64,000 nt of DNA from Burkholderia anthina (GTDB lineage Bacteria > Pseudomonadota > Gammaproteobacteria > Burkholderiales > Burkholderiaceae): contig NZ_CM003768.1 in the NCBI RefSeq assembly GCF_001547525.1, positions 930,001 to 994,000 on the forward strand, read 5' to 3'. A model generated the notes under the pieces. The model did not search any database, was not told the DNA's origin, and saw only the letters and a program-made list of their open reading frames with translations. This document shows positions 43,825 to 53,753 of the stretch, one piece after another. The first letter of the stretch is position 1; each line of letters opens with the position of its first letter. The translations under genes and the position numbers were made by a program.

Positions 43825-44454
43825 ATGAAGCTGATCGGCATGCTGGATTCCCCGTTCGTGCGCCGTGTCGCCATTTCGGCGAAGCTGCTCGACCTGCCGT
43901 TCGAACACGAGTCGATCTCGGTGTTCCGTCATCTCGAACGGTTCAGGACGCTCAACCCGGCCGTCAAGGCGCCGACGCTCGTGACCGACGGCGGCGCGAC
44001 GCTGCTCGACTCGTCGCTGATCGTCGACTATCTCGACCACCTGGCCGAGCCGGAGCGGCGCCTGTTGCCCGACGCCGTCGATGCCCGGCTGCGCGCGCTG
44101 GTGCCGATCGGGTTCGCGCTCGCCGCAGCCGAGAAAACCGTGCAGCTCGTCTACGAGCAGGCGCTGCGCCCGTCGGACAGGCAGCATGAGCCATGGATCG
44201 AACGCGTGCTGAGCCAGCTCGAAGGCGCGTACGGCGCGCTGGAGCCGCTGGCCGCCGCCACGGACGGCTGGTTCGGCGGCGCACGACCGTTGCAGTCGGA
44301 CGTGACGGTCGCGGTGGCGTGGCGCTTCACGCAGTTCATGGCGGCCGACTACCCGGTGCTCGCGCGGATCGATTCGGCCCGTTATCCGGCGCTCGCCGCG
44401 CATTCCGCGCGCGCCGAAGCGCTGCCGGCTTTCGTCGAAACGCCGCTCGCATAG
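43825..44454 (+). CDS. Glutathione S-transferase family protein
   Basis: A 209-residue GST. The thioredoxin-like N-domain starts MKLIGMLDSPFVRRVAISAKLL with Ser9 at the usual catalytic position. KAPTLVTDGGATLLDSSLIVDYLD carries the cis-Pro and the glutathione-binding DSS pair. The C-domain is all helical. The ATG at 43825 follows CGGAG. It is divergent from the depolymerase-like gene. Detoxification or disulfide chemistry; no operon partner. Confidence 0.92.
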   Translation: MKLIGMLDSPFVRRVAISAKLLDLPFEHESISVFRHLERFRTLNPAVKAPTLVTDGGATLLDSSLIVDYLDHLAEPERRLLPDAVDARLRALVPIGFALAAAEKTVQLVYEQALRPSDRQHEPWIERVLSQLEGAYGALEPLAAATDGWFGGARPLQSDVTVAVAWRFTQFMAADYPVLARIDSARYPALAAHSARAEALPAFVETPLA

Positions 44455-44665
44455 GGCCGGCGCAAGCCCGTTACTGGCGTGAACGGGCCCTCGGCTTCGA
44501 AGCGGCCCGCCGGGCGCTCGCATACCGCTGTCGGCCGCCGCGCGGCCTTGTCCGGCAAGCCGCTGCCGATTGTTCTCGACGGCTGACAAGTGACTTCGCA
44601 TTCGCGCTGTTTATCCGGCGTCGACCGATCCCTAGAATCCACTCCATCAAATCACGCATTGCCAG

Positions 44666-44872
44666 ATGGAGCCGATGATGAAAGCCCTGATCGAATCGAG
44701 CCTGTACCACCCGTCCGTCGTGTTGCCGCTTGCCGCGCTGACGCAACTGATGGTCGAGCGCGATTTCAATCTCGGCCAGGTCGGGCTGATCGTCGCGGCG
44801 CGCGGTGCGCAGGCGGCCGTGTCGCGGTCGCGCGCGCTGATCTTCTGCCGTGACTGCGAAGCGCGGGCATGA
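44666..44872 (+). CDS. Small hypothetical protein
   Basis: A predicted 68-residue protein (MEPMMKALIESSLYHPSVV...), possibly starting at the second or third Met (44675, 44678), with GGAG in front of the latter. The central part VVLPLAALTQLMVERDFNLGQ is moderately hydrophobic, and CRDCEARA at the end has two Cys. Codon use looks coding in this frame and it is followed by a terminator, but I do not recognise a family. Confidence 0.5.
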   Translation: MEPMMKALIESSLYHPSVVLPLAALTQLMVERDFNLGQVGLIVAARGAQAAVSRSRALIFCRDCEARA

Positions 44873-44899
44873 GCGCGTTCGCGTCGATCGAATGAAAGA

Positions 44900-44925
44900 A
44901 GCCCGGCCGGCGCAAGCCGGTCGGG
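44900..44925 (-). terminator. Terminator of the ProP-like gene
   Basis: An 11-bp stem GCCCGGCCGGC/GCCGGTCGGGC with a GCAA loop. On the minus strand TTCTTTC follows, so it can end the MFS transcript that stops at 44982. Confidence 0.65.
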
Positions 44926-44944
44926 CGGGATCGGTTTCGATCGG

Positions 44945-44968
44945 GCCCCGGCTTCGGCCGGGGCTTTT
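44945..44968 (+). terminator. Terminator after the small hypothetical gene
   Basis: GCCCCGGC (44945-44952), TTCG tetraloop, GCCGGGGC (44957-44964), then TTTT. A classical intrinsic terminator on the plus strand. Confidence 0.9.
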
Positions 44969-44981
44969 CATTGGGCGACGC

Positions 44982-46472
44982 TTACGCGCGGGCCGGCGTC
45001 GCGACGCCGTAGACCTCCGATTCGTCGTCCTCCTCGCGCAACTGGCGAGCGAGCTGATGCGCTTCGCGGCGCGTCGCGACGGCCGGCGGCGAGCCCTTCA
45101 GCGGCTGGCGCGCGGATTCGGCGAGCGCGACGACCGACACGATGCCGATCAACGCGGCGCCCATCATGTAATACGCGGGCATCATCAGGTTGTGCGTCAC
45201 GTCGACGAGCCACGCGGTCACCAGCGGCGTCGTGCCGCCGAACAGCGACACCGACACGTTGAAGCCGATCGCGAGCGCGCCGTAACGGATCTCGGTCGGG
45301 AACAGCGCGGGCAGCGCCGACGGCATCACGCCGGTGAAGCACGACAGCAGCACGCCGAGGATCAGCAGGCCGCCGAACACCGACGCGGTGGTGCCCGCAT
45401 GGATCAGCAGCAGCGACGGGATCGACAGCACCAGCAGGCCGACGCAGCCGGCGAGCATCACCGGCTTGCGGCCGACCTTGTCCGACAGGCGGCCGGCGTA
45501 CAGCGTCATCGGCATCATCAGCACCATCACGAGCAGCACCAGCACGAGGCTGTGCGATTCGTCGAAGTGCAGCGTCGACGACATGAAGCTCGGCAGGTAC
45601 GACAGCACCATGTAGTCGGTCACGTTGAAGATCAGCACGAGGCCGACGCACAGCAGCAGCGCGCGCCAGTTGGCGAACAGCGTCTCGCGAAAGCGCGCCT
45701 TCGGCACGGCCTTGTCCTGCGCTTCGCGCGCTTCGGCCTGGCGCTTGAACGCGGGCGTTTCCTCCAGCTTCATCCGGATGTAGAGACCGATCAGGCCGAG
45801 CGGGCCGGCGATCAGGAACGGCACGCGCCAGCCCCACGACAGCAGCGCTTCCTGCGACAGCGACGCGGTGAGCAGCGCGACGACGCCCGCGCCCAGCACA
45901 TAGCCGATCAGCGTGCCGAACTCGAGAAAGCTGCCCATGAAGCCGCGGCGCTTGTCGGTCGAGAACTCGGCGATGAAGGTGGCGGCGCCGCCGTATTCGC
46001 CGCCGGTCGAGAAGCCCTGCACGAGGCGGGCGACGAGCAGCAGGATCGGCGCCATGATGCCGATCGACGCATAGCTCGGGATCAGGCCGATCGCGAAGGT
46101 GCCGACGGCCATCATGATCATCGTGGCGGCGAGCACGCGCTGGCGGCCGATGCGGTCGCCGAGCGGGCCGAACACCATGCCGCCGAGCGGGCGCACGAGG
46201 AACGCGGCCGCGAACGTGCCGAAGGTGGCGAGCAACTGCGCGGACGGGCTGCTGGACGGGAAGAACACCTTGCCGAGCGTGACGGCGATATAGCTGTAGA
46301 CGCCGAAGTCGAACCATTCCATCGCATTGCCGATCGCCATCGCGCTGACGGCGCGCTTGAGCAGGCTCTGGTCGACGACGGTGATGTCGTCCGCGGTGAG
46401 CGGGGCGTCGCCGGACGGCGAAGCGGGGGAAGAGACAGCGGTCGGGCTGACGTGTGTTGCGGTCAAGGTCAT
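44982..46472 (-). CDS. MFS proline/betaine:H+ symporter (ProP-like)
   Basis: A 496-residue MHS-family transporter. The family motif AIGNAMEWFDFGVYSYIAVTLG lies at about residues 45-66, the loop 2-3 signature is PLGGMVFGPLGDRIGRQR, and QGFSTGGEYGGAATFIAE is typical of ProP. The C-terminus ends with REAHQLARQLREEDDE, a charged segment that in E. coli ProP forms an osmosensing coiled coil; here it is short. ATG 46472 follows AAAGGAG. It likely imports proline, glycine betaine or related osmoprotectants. Confidence 0.92.
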   Translation of the reverse strand: MTLTATHVSPTAVSSPASPSGDAPLTADDITVVDQSLLKRAVSAMAIGNAMEWFDFGVYSYIAVTLGKVFFPSSSPSAQLLATFGTFAAAFLVRPLGGMVFGPLGDRIGRQRVLAATMIMMAVGTFAIGLIPSYASIGIMAPILLLVARLVQGFSTGGEYGGAATFIAEFSTDKRRGFMGSFLEFGTLIGYVLGAGVVALLTASLSQEALLSWGWRVPFLIAGPLGLIGLYIRMKLEETPAFKRQAEAREAQDKAVPKARFRETLFANWRALLLCVGLVLIFNVTDYMVLSYLPSFMSSTLHFDESHSLVLVLLVMVLMMPMTLYAGRLSDKVGRKPVMLAGCVGLLVLSIPSLLLIHAGTTASVFGGLLILGVLLSCFTGVMPSALPALFPTEIRYGALAIGFNVSVSLFGGTTPLVTAWLVDVTHNLMMPAYYMMGAALIGIVSVVALAESARQPLKGSPPAVATRREAHQLARQLREEDDESEVYGVATPARA

Positions 46473-47341
<869 letters not shown>

Positions 47342-47368
47342 GCGCGGCCGCGGCGCGGGCCGCGTGCG

Positions 47369-48103
47369 TCAGGCCGCTTCGGCGGTATCCGCGGCGGCGG
47401 ACTGGCGCCATACGCAGGTGCCCTTGACCGACTTGTCGAGCTCGTCGAGCTGAGCCTGGTGCGCGGCAAGCTCGTCGTCGCTCGCGGCCACCACGGCCAG
47501 GTCGAGCGCGGCGAGCGAGACGCGCTGGCCGTTCGCGGCGCCGCCGTCGGCGCCCGCGTCGTCGAGCATGTCGATCACGAGGCTGTCCTGGCCGCGCGTC
47601 ATCGCGAGATATACCTCGGCGAGCAGCTCCGAGTCGAGCAATGCGCCGTGCAGCGTGCGGTGCGCGTTGCTGATGCCGAAGCGGTCGCACAGCGCGTCGA
47701 GCGAGTTGCGCTTGCCGGGGAACATCTGCTTGGCCTGCACCAGCGTGTCGATCACGCCGCCGCAATGCTCGGAGAACGGCGGCAGGCCGAGCCGCGCGAA
47801 TTCGGCATCGAGAAAGCCGAGGTCGAACGGCGCGTTGTGGATGATCAGCTCGGCGTCCTTCACGAAGTCGAGGATCTGGTGGGCGACTTCCGCGAATTTC
47901 GGCTTGTCGCTCAGGAATTCGGTCGTGAGGCCGTGCACCGCCAGTGCACCCGGATCGCTGTCGCGCTCGGGATTCACGTAGAAGTGCAGGTTGTTGCCGG
48001 TGAGCCGCCGGTTCAGCAGCTCGACGCAGCCGATTTCGATGAGGCGGTCGCCCGTGCGGGCGTTCAGGCCGGTGGTTTCGGTATCGAGAATGATCTGGCG
48101 CAT
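47369..48103 (-). CDS. dnaQ: DNA polymerase III epsilon subunit (3'-5' proofreading exonuclease)
   Basis: A 244-residue DEDD-type exonuclease. Exo I is ILDTETTGL (Asp7, Glu9), Exo II is IIHNAPFDLGFLD, and Exo III contains HGALLDSELLAEVY with the catalytic His. The core ends near residue 180, and the rest (to CVWRQS...) should bind the polymerase alpha subunit. ATG 48103 starts directly before the first strand. It is the third gene of the unit methyltransferase-rnhA-dnaQ, 40 bp after rnhA, a pairing conserved in many proteobacteria. Confidence 0.97.
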   Translation of the reverse strand: MRQIILDTETTGLNARTGDRLIEIGCVELLNRRLTGNNLHFYVNPERDSDPGALAVHGLTTEFLSDKPKFAEVAHQILDFVKDAELIIHNAPFDLGFLDAEFARLGLPPFSEHCGGVIDTLVQAKQMFPGKRNSLDALCDRFGISNAHRTLHGALLDSELLAEVYLAMTRGQDSLVIDMLDDAGADGGAANGQRVSLAALDLAVVAASDDELAAHQAQLDELDKSVKGTCVWRQSAAADTAEAA

Positions 48104-48143
48104 GTCGGGAAAAGCAACAAAAACAGGAGAAGGCGGCCGGCCG

Positions 48144-48587
48144 TCAGGCGGCCAGCGATTCGACGCCGCGGTTCGCGAGCGCGTCCGCACGCTCGTTTTC
48201 GGGATGGCCGGCGTGGCCCTTGACCCAGCGCCACTCGATCTCGTGCTGCGCGACGAGCGCGTCGAGCCGCTTCCACAGGTCGGCATTCTTCACGGGCGTC
48301 TTCGCCGCGGTGACCCAGCCTTTTTTCTTCCACCCGTGAATCCATTCGCTGATGCCTTTCTGCACGTACTGCGAGTCGGTATGGACGACCACGTGGCACG
48401 GCCGCTTCAGCGCTTCGAGCGCGGCGATCACGCCCATCAGCTCCATGCGGTTGTTGGTCGTGTTCGGCTCGCCGCCGTACAGTTCCTTTTCCTTGTCGCC
48501 GTAGCGCAGCAGCGCGCCCCAGCCGCCGGGGCCGGGGTTGCCCTTGCAGGCGCCGTCGGTATAGATGTCGATGGTGTCGGTTGTCAT
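48144..48587 (-). CDS. rnhA: Ribonuclease HI
   Basis: A 147-residue RNase HI that cuts RNA in RNA-DNA hybrids. Catalytic residues are Asp11 ([11 protein letters not shown]), Glu49 (NNRMELMG), Asp71 (HTDSQYV) and a C-terminal Asp in NERADALAN. The basic handle segment GWKKKGW is present. ATG 48587 overlaps the stop of the upstream methyltransferase gene (ATGA), suggesting coupled translation. Confidence 0.97.
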   Translation of the reverse strand: MTTDTIDIYTDGACKGNPGPGGWGALLRYGDKEKELYGGEPNTTNNRMELMGVIAALEALKRPCHVVVHTDSQYVQKGISEWIHGWKKKGWVTAAKTPVKNADLWKRLDALVAQHEIEWRWVKGHAGHPENERADALANRGVESLAA

Positions 48588-49396
48588 GAACGTTCTTGAT
48601 GAGTGGTCGGGGAGGCCGCCGGCGTCAGGCCCGGTGCGAGAACGGGCTTCTTCATCTTGATCGGGCCGACGAGGCGCATGCCGCGCACGCGCTTGACGGC
48701 CGTCACCATGTAGACGGCGCCGAAAATCGGCCACCAGCGGTCGCCGGCGGCCTCCATGAAGCCGTAGCGGGCCAGCCACTGGTCGGTGGCGAGCGGCGGC
48801 CGGTAGCAGCCGAAGCGGCCGCGTTCGAGGTCGAAACCGAGCAGCTTGATCCAGTCCTTCAGCCGGATGAATGCGATCTGGTCGCGCGTGGCCGGCACGA
48901 ACGGGCGGTTCGCCATGCGCCCGAACGTCTGCCGCATGCCCCACAGGCTGAGCGAATTGAAGCCGGTGATCACGAGCTGGCCTTCCGGCATCAGCACGCG
49001 CTCGGCCTCGCGCAGCAGGCGGTGCGGGTCGGACGTGAATTCGAGCGTGTGCGGCATCACGATCAGGTCGACGCTTTGCGATTCGAACGGCAGGTCGAGC
49101 AGGTCGCACCACGTCGTGCTGCGATCGGCGGGCGCATGGCCCGCCGTGTGCGCTTCGCCCGCCCACGGATACTGGTACGGCGCGCTCGCGCCGCTCGCCG
49201 GGTCGAGCACCAGGCCGCGATACGGCATGCGGTTCTCGCGCAGTGCGTCGAGCTGCGGCAGGCCGAGCTGCAGCGCGTGGAATCCGAAGACGTCGGACAC
49301 GATCCGGTCGAGCTGCGCCTGTTCCCAGCCCAGCACGTAGCGGCCGGGCGGCGAGTCGGTCCAGGCAGGCCAGTCTATAATTTGACGGTCAGACAT
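48584..49396 (-). CDS. Class I SAM-dependent methyltransferase
   Basis: A 270-residue methyltransferase-fold protein found next to rnhA in many proteobacteria. The usual SAM motif I near [10 protein letters not shown] is degenerate; motifs further on are [27 protein letters not shown] and [18 protein letters not shown], typical of the Methyltransf_11 group. The substrate is unknown. It is the first gene of the methyltransferase-rnhA-dnaQ operon and lies only 18 bp from the divergent gloB. Confidence 0.88.
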   Translation of the reverse strand: MSDRQIIDWPAWTDSPPGRYVLGWEQAQLDRIVSDVFGFHALQLGLPQLDALRENRMPYRGLVLDPASGASAPYQYPWAGEAHTAGHAPADRSTTWCDLLDLPFESQSVDLIVMPHTLEFTSDPHRLLREAERVLMPEGQLVITGFNSLSLWGMRQTFGRMANRPFVPATRDQIAFIRLKDWIKLLGFDLERGRFGCYRPPLATDQWLARYGFMEAAGDRWWPIFGAVYMVTAVKRVRGMRLVGPIKMKKPVLAPGLTPAASPTTHQERS

Positions 49397-49414
49397 AACG
49401 ATGATTGCGCGCCC

Positions 49415-50251
49415 ATGAACGAGCTGGAATACGTGCCGGTTCCGGCATTCGAAGACAACTATATCTGGCTCGTCTCGGACGGCCGCGATGCGATCGCCGT
49501 CGACCCGGGTGAAGCCGCCCCCGTACGCCGGGTTCTTGCCGAACGAGGCTGGCGGTTGACCGCTATTTTACTCACGCACCACCATGCCGACCACGTCGGC
49601 GGTGTCGAGGCGCTGCGCAATAGCCAACCGGACGATGCGCCGCTGCCCGTTTACGGCCCCGCGGCCGAAGCGATCGGCGTGGTCACGCGGCCCCTTGCAG
49701 GCGGCGATCGCGTGACGCTCGACGCGCCGGCCGTCGCGTTCGACGTGCTCGACGTGCCGGGCCATACGCGCGGTCACATCGCGTATTTTCAAGCGGCCGG
49801 CGAAGGCGCGGCAAGTCGACGCGCGGCCGGGCAGGGCAACGCGGTGCCGCACGTGTTCTGCGGCGACACGCTGTTCTCGTGCGGCTGCGGCCGCCTGTTC
49901 GAAGGCACGCCCGCGCAGATGCTCGCGTCGCTCGACGCGCTCGCGGCGCTGCCCGGCGACACCCGCGTGCACTGCGCACACGAATACACGCTGTCGAACA
50001 TCCGCTTCGCGCTCGCGTGCGAGCCCGGCAATGCGGCACTGGCCGCGTGGCGCGACGACGCGCAGGCGCTGCGCGCGCGCGGCGTGCCGACGCTGCCGAC
50101 CACGATCGCGCACGAGCGTGCCGTCAACCCGTTCATGCGGGCCGACAGCGCGGCGATCCACGCGACGCTCGAGGCCGAGCTGCACGAAACGGTGACGGAT
50201 CGTCTGACGGCATTCACGCTGATGCGCGAATGGAAAAACCGGTTCCGATGA
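49415..50251 (+). CDS. gloB: Hydroxyacylglutathione hydrolase (glyoxalase II)
   Basis: A 278-residue metallo-beta-lactamase-fold enzyme that hydrolyses S-lactoylglutathione in methylglyoxal detoxification. Metal motif THHHADH at residues 54-60, further ligands in VPGHTRGHIAY, CGDTLFSCGCGRLFEGT and HCAHEYTLSNIRFA. ATG 49415. A TATAAT at 49376-49381, inside the divergent methyltransferase gene, may be its -10 box. A short insertion (about residues 131-147) sits between the third and fourth motifs. Confidence 0.96.
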   Translation: MNELEYVPVPAFEDNYIWLVSDGRDAIAVDPGEAAPVRRVLAERGWRLTAILLTHHHADHVGGVEALRNSQPDDAPLPVYGPAAEAIGVVTRPLAGGDRVTLDAPAVAFDVLDVPGHTRGHIAYFQAAGEGAASRRAAGQGNAVPHVFCGDTLFSCGCGRLFEGTPAQMLASLDALAALPGDTRVHCAHEYTLSNIRFALACEPGNAALAAWRDDAQALRARGVPTLPTTIAHERAVNPFMRADSAAIHATLEAELHETVTDRLTAFTLMREWKNRFR

Positions 50252-50336
50252 CGTTTTCCGGAGGACGCCAAAGCTCAAGCGGTATCTGTAAAAATTGCTC
50301 CAAATGTAGGATTTCGCTGAGTTTTCGGTGTTTTTA

Positions 50337-50365
50337 TTGACGTGAAGCACGCACTTCCGTAGTAT
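50337..50365 (+). promoter_or_regulatory. Sigma70-type promoter of mltD
   Basis: TTGACG (50337-50342), a 17-bp spacer, TAGTAT (50360-50365). This near-consensus promoter lies in an AT-rich stretch; transcription should start near 50372, giving a leader of about 30 nt before mltD. Confidence 0.8.
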
Positions 50366-50402
50366 CGCCTGCAATTTCCAGCCGTCGGAAGCCGAGATTT
50401 TC

Positions 50403-51980
50403 ATGCGACTTATATTGAGTGCGATGGTGGTACTGCTACTCGCCGCTTGTGCGAGCCAGCCCCCTGTCGCCAACAACGCCGCCGATTCGCAGGCGACGTC
50501 CAACTACCTCCGTAAATCAGCCACCGCCAAAGAAACTGTCGACGTCGACAAGCAATCCGTCGGCGACCTGACCACTGCAGACTCCGATCTCTGGGCGCGC
50601 ATCCGCCGCGGCTTCCAGATGCCCGACCTGCAGAGCGATCTCGTCGACATGCAGACGACCTGGTATACGCAGCGTCCCGATTACGTGCAGCGCATGACCG
50701 AGCGCTCGCAGAAGTACCTGTATCACATCGTCGAGGAGCTCGAGGCGCGTCACATGCCGACCGAGCTCGCGCTGCTGCCGTTCATCGAGTCCGCGTACAA
50801 CCCGCAGGCGCTGTCGGTCGCGAAGGCGGCCGGCATGTGGCAGTTCATGCCCGGCACCGGCCGCACGTACAACTTGAAGCGCAACATGTGGCAGGACGAG
50901 CGCCGCGACGTGCTCGCGTCGACGAGCGCCGCGCTCGACTACCTGTCCCGCCTGCACGACATGTTCGGCGACTGGTATCTGGCGCTGGCCGCATACAACT
51001 GGGGCGAAGGCAACGTGCAGCGCGCGATCGCGCGCAACCAGGCGGCCGGCCTGCCGACCGACTACCAGAACCTGCGGATGCCGAACGAGACGCGCAACTA
51101 CGTGCCGAAGCTGCAGGCGGTGAAGAACATCATCGCGAGCCCGCAGCAGTACGGCCTCGCGCTGCCGGATATTCCGAACCACCCGTATTTCGTGACGGTC
51201 ACGACGTCGCGCGACATCGACGTGGCGGTGGCCGCGAAGCTCGCGAACCTGCCGCTCGACGAGTTCCGCTCGCTGAACCCGTCGTTCTCGAAGCCGGTGA
51301 TGCTCGGCGCGACCGAGCCGCAGATCCTGCTGCCGTTCGACAACGCGTCCGCGTTCGAGAAGAACCTGAAAGCCTACAGCGGCCAGTTGTCGTCGTGGAC
51401 CACCTACACGGTCAGCGAACGCGCGCGCCCGGCCGCGATCGCCGAGAAGATCGGCGTCGACGCCGATACGCTGATGTCGGTCAACAAGATTCCGGCCGGC
51501 ATGCGCCTGAAGCCGGGCTCGACGATCGTCGTGCCGCGCGGCGATGACGATGACGAGGACATCAGCGCCGACGTCGCCGAAAACGGCGCGCTCGCGATGG
51601 AGCCGGACGTCCCCGACACGCGCAAGATGCTGATCCGCGTGCGCCGCAAGCAGTCGATGGCGGCGATCGCCGGCCGCTACGGCGTGTCGGTCGGCCAGTT
51701 GAAGGCGTGGAACCGTACGCACCGCGATCTCGCGATGCCGGGCCAGGCGCTCGTGCTGCACGTGCCGGTCGGCCGCGCGGTGCCGGCGGAACCCGGTCCG
51801 GAGCGGATCGCGACGTCGACGGGCGGTGCGCGCATCGAGCGCGCGAGCCTGGCGGTGGGCGGCAAGTCGCACGGCGGCAAGCGCGGCGGCGCCGCCAAGT
51901 CGTCGGCGAAGCCGGCGAAGGCCGCGCCCGCGAAAGCCGCGCCGGCCAAGGCCGCCGCGCACAAGGGCAAGAAGAAGTAA
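50403..51980 (+). CDS. mltD: Membrane-bound lytic murein transglycosylase D
   Basis: A 525-residue lipoprotein. The lipobox is LLAAC with Cys16. The SLT domain holds the catalytic Glu129 in LPFIESAYNPQALS, followed by AAGMWQFMPGTGRTY and LALAAYNWGEGNV. Two LysM peptidoglycan-binding repeats follow (about residues 335-380 and 400-455). The last 45 residues are a Lys/Ala-rich basic tail that may contact the cell wall or DNA and is not part of the family core. It cleaves peptidoglycan glycan strands, forming anhydro-muropeptides. Confidence 0.95.
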   Translation: MRLILSAMVVLLLAACASQPPVANNAADSQATSNYLRKSATAKETVDVDKQSVGDLTTADSDLWARIRRGFQMPDLQSDLVDMQTTWYTQRPDYVQRMTERSQKYLYHIVEELEARHMPTELALLPFIESAYNPQALSVAKAAGMWQFMPGTGRTYNLKRNMWQDERRDVLASTSAALDYLSRLHDMFGDWYLALAAYNWGEGNVQRAIARNQAAGLPTDYQNLRMPNETRNYVPKLQAVKNIIASPQQYGLALPDIPNHPYFVTVTTSRDIDVAVAAKLANLPLDEFRSLNPSFSKPVMLGATEPQILLPFDNASAFEKNLKAYSGQLSSWTTYTVSERARPAAIAEKIGVDADTLMSVNKIPAGMRLKPGSTIVVPRGDDDDEDISADVAENGALAMEPDVPDTRKMLIRVRRKQSMAAIAGRYGVSVGQLKAWNRTHRDLAMPGQALVLHVPVGRAVPAEPGPERIATSTGGARIERASLAVGGKSHGGKRGGAAKSSAKPAKAAPAKAAPAKAAAHKGKKK

Positions 51981-52060
51981 GCGAAGCGAGCGCGGCTGCC
52001 GCGCGACGTAACGGCCGGTGAGGCCCGCACGATTGCGCTATCATCCGACGAATTCGACGA

Positions 52061-52088
52061 AACGCCGTCACCGAGGTGACGGCGTTTT
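52061..52088 (+). terminator. Terminator after mltD
   Basis: AACGCCGTCACC (52061-52072) and GGTGACGGCGTT (52075-52086) form a 12-bp stem with a GA loop, followed by TT and CGTTT. A strong intrinsic terminator. Confidence 0.93.
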
Positions 52089-52170
52089 CGTTTGTGCGTT
52101 CGTTCGTTTGTGCGCGGCGCGGCGGCGCGGCGGCGCTGCGTCGCGCGTCTTCATATGACAAGGGGAAGCA

Positions 52171-53388
52171 ATGTCGTCGGTGCAGGTGAGGGTGCTCGCG
52201 CTGTTTTCGGTCGGGTATTTCGTGTCGTATGTGTTTCGCGGCGTCAATCTGGGCTTCGCGCCGTTCGTCACGCACGAGCTCGGCCTGTCGGCCGCCGATC
52301 TCGGCCTGCTCACCAGTCTCTATTTCCTCGGCTTCGCGGGCGCGCAGATCCCGGCCGGCGTGATGCTCGACCACTACGGCCCGCGTCGCGTCACGGCCGG
52401 CATGCTGCTGTTCGCGGCGGCCGGCGCGGCCGTGTTCGGCACGGCGCACGGCATCGGCGCGATGATGGTCGGCCGCCTGCTGATCGGCGTCGGCGTATCG
52501 GTGTGTCTCGGCGCGGCGTTCAAGGCGCTCGCGCAGCATTTCCCGGTCGGCCGGCTGCCGCTCGTCAACGGCCTCGTGATGGCCGTGGGCGGCCTCGGCG
52601 GCGTGATGGTCGGCTCGCCGCTGACCTGGCTGCTCGGCTGGGCGAGCTGGCGTGCGATCTGTTTCGGCCTCGCGGTGCTGACGGTGGCCGTCGCGGCGTC
52701 GATCGGCATCGGCGCGCCCGACGCGCAGCAGGCGCGCCACCAGGGCGGGCTCGTCGGCCAGTTCAAGGGCACGTGGCATATCCTGGGCAGCCGCGCGTTC
52801 TGGAAGATTGCGTCGTTCTCCGTCGTCACGCAGGGCGTGTTCTACGCGATGCAGTCGCTGTGGGTCGGGCCGTATCTGCGCGATGTCGGCGGATTCGACG
52901 CGCCGCATGCCGCGCGTCTCGTGTCGGTGCTCGGCTTCGCGATGATGGCCGGCTGCGTCGGCTTCGGTGCGGCGGCGCGCGTGCTCGAGCGGCGCGGCGT
53001 GTCGGTCTACGCCACCTGCGGCATCGGCATGGCGCTGTTCGTCGCGACGCAGCTCGCGATCGTCGCGCGCGTGCCGTTGCCGCCGGCCGTGCTGTGGGCC
53101 GCCTACGGGATGTTCGGCGGCGTGGGCATCCTGACCTACGCGGTGATGGCCGGCCACTTTCCCGCTCACCTGATCGGCCGCGCGAACACGACGCTCACGC
53201 TGGTGATCTTCCTGCTGATCTTTGCGTTCCAGATCGGCGTCGGCGCCGTGCTGTCGCACTGGCCGGCCGTCGACGGCCGTTATCCGGCCGCCGCGCACTT
53301 CACCGCGTGGGGCGTGCTGCTCGCGCTGCAGCTCGCGAGCGCGGTCTGGTACGTGTGGCCCGCGCGCGGCGCTGGCCAAGCGCACTGA
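52171..53388 (+). CDS. MFS transporter
   Basis: A 405-residue 12-TM MFS protein. The N-terminus VLALFSVGYFVSYVFRGVNLGFAPF and LGLLTSLYFLGFAGAQIPAGVMLDHYGPRR (loop 2-3 signature) match the group of anion/sugar-phosphate and cyanate-like permeases. An AAGGGGA ribosome site precedes ATG 52171. It lies alone between mltD and carA. The substrate is unknown. Confidence 0.9.
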   Translation: MSSVQVRVLALFSVGYFVSYVFRGVNLGFAPFVTHELGLSAADLGLLTSLYFLGFAGAQIPAGVMLDHYGPRRVTAGMLLFAAAGAAVFGTAHGIGAMMVGRLLIGVGVSVCLGAAFKALAQHFPVGRLPLVNGLVMAVGGLGGVMVGSPLTWLLGWASWRAICFGLAVLTVAVAASIGIGAPDAQQARHQGGLVGQFKGTWHILGSRAFWKIASFSVVTQGVFYAMQSLWVGPYLRDVGGFDAPHAARLVSVLGFAMMAGCVGFGAAARVLERRGVSVYATCGIGMALFVATQLAIVARVPLPPAVLWAAYGMFGGVGILTYAVMAGHFPAHLIGRANTTLTLVIFLLIFAFQIGVGAVLSHWPAVDGRYPAAAHFTAWGVLLALQLASAVWYVWPARGAGQAH

Positions 53389-53491
53389 TCCGGCGGTACG
53401 CTCACGGGTGGGGCGGCCGCGGAAACGGGACCGCAGCACGCCGCGCCGCGCCGCCGAGCGCGGCGCGGCCATGATCGGACGGCCATATCAA

Positions 53492-53521
53492 TTGAAGATA
53501 GGCCCATTTTCAGGCTATAAT
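53492..53521 (+). promoter_or_regulatory. Sigma70-type promoter of carA
   Basis: TTGAAG (53492-53497), an 18-bp spacer, TATAAT (53516-53521), a clear promoter in an AT-rich block. Transcription should start near 53528, giving a leader of about 225 nt before carA. Confidence 0.8.
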
Positions 53522-53527
53522 TTGAAA

Positions 53528-53753
53528 GTTTGTGCTGATCAACCTCGCACCCTAGCGCCTACCTCATTCATCCCGTTCATCCGCCGCACGCCGCCAGCCG
53601 GGCGATGCCGCGAAGCCTCGTGCGCCACGCGCCGGGTTCGCGTCTCGACAACGCAGGCCGCGTCCAGCAAGCGACCGCGCGCGCCCACGCAGCGCGGCGC
53701 TCGCGCGGCAGGGTAAACAGGTCGGCAGCAGGGTGTTCCCCAAGGAGCCTCCC
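53528..53753 (+). other. Long GC-rich leader of carA
   Basis: About 225 nt between the predicted transcription start and the GTG of carA, with no gene I can support. CCGCGCG (53675-53681) can pair with CGCGCGG (53702-53708), with further pairs inside, a strong hairpin about 45 nt before the start codon. Whether it regulates carA is unknown; no U-tract terminator is visible. Confidence 0.45.

Noticed and set aside
53440..53470. GC-rich hairpin after the MFS gene considered as terminator
   Set aside because: The stem is plausible but no T tract follows on either strand.
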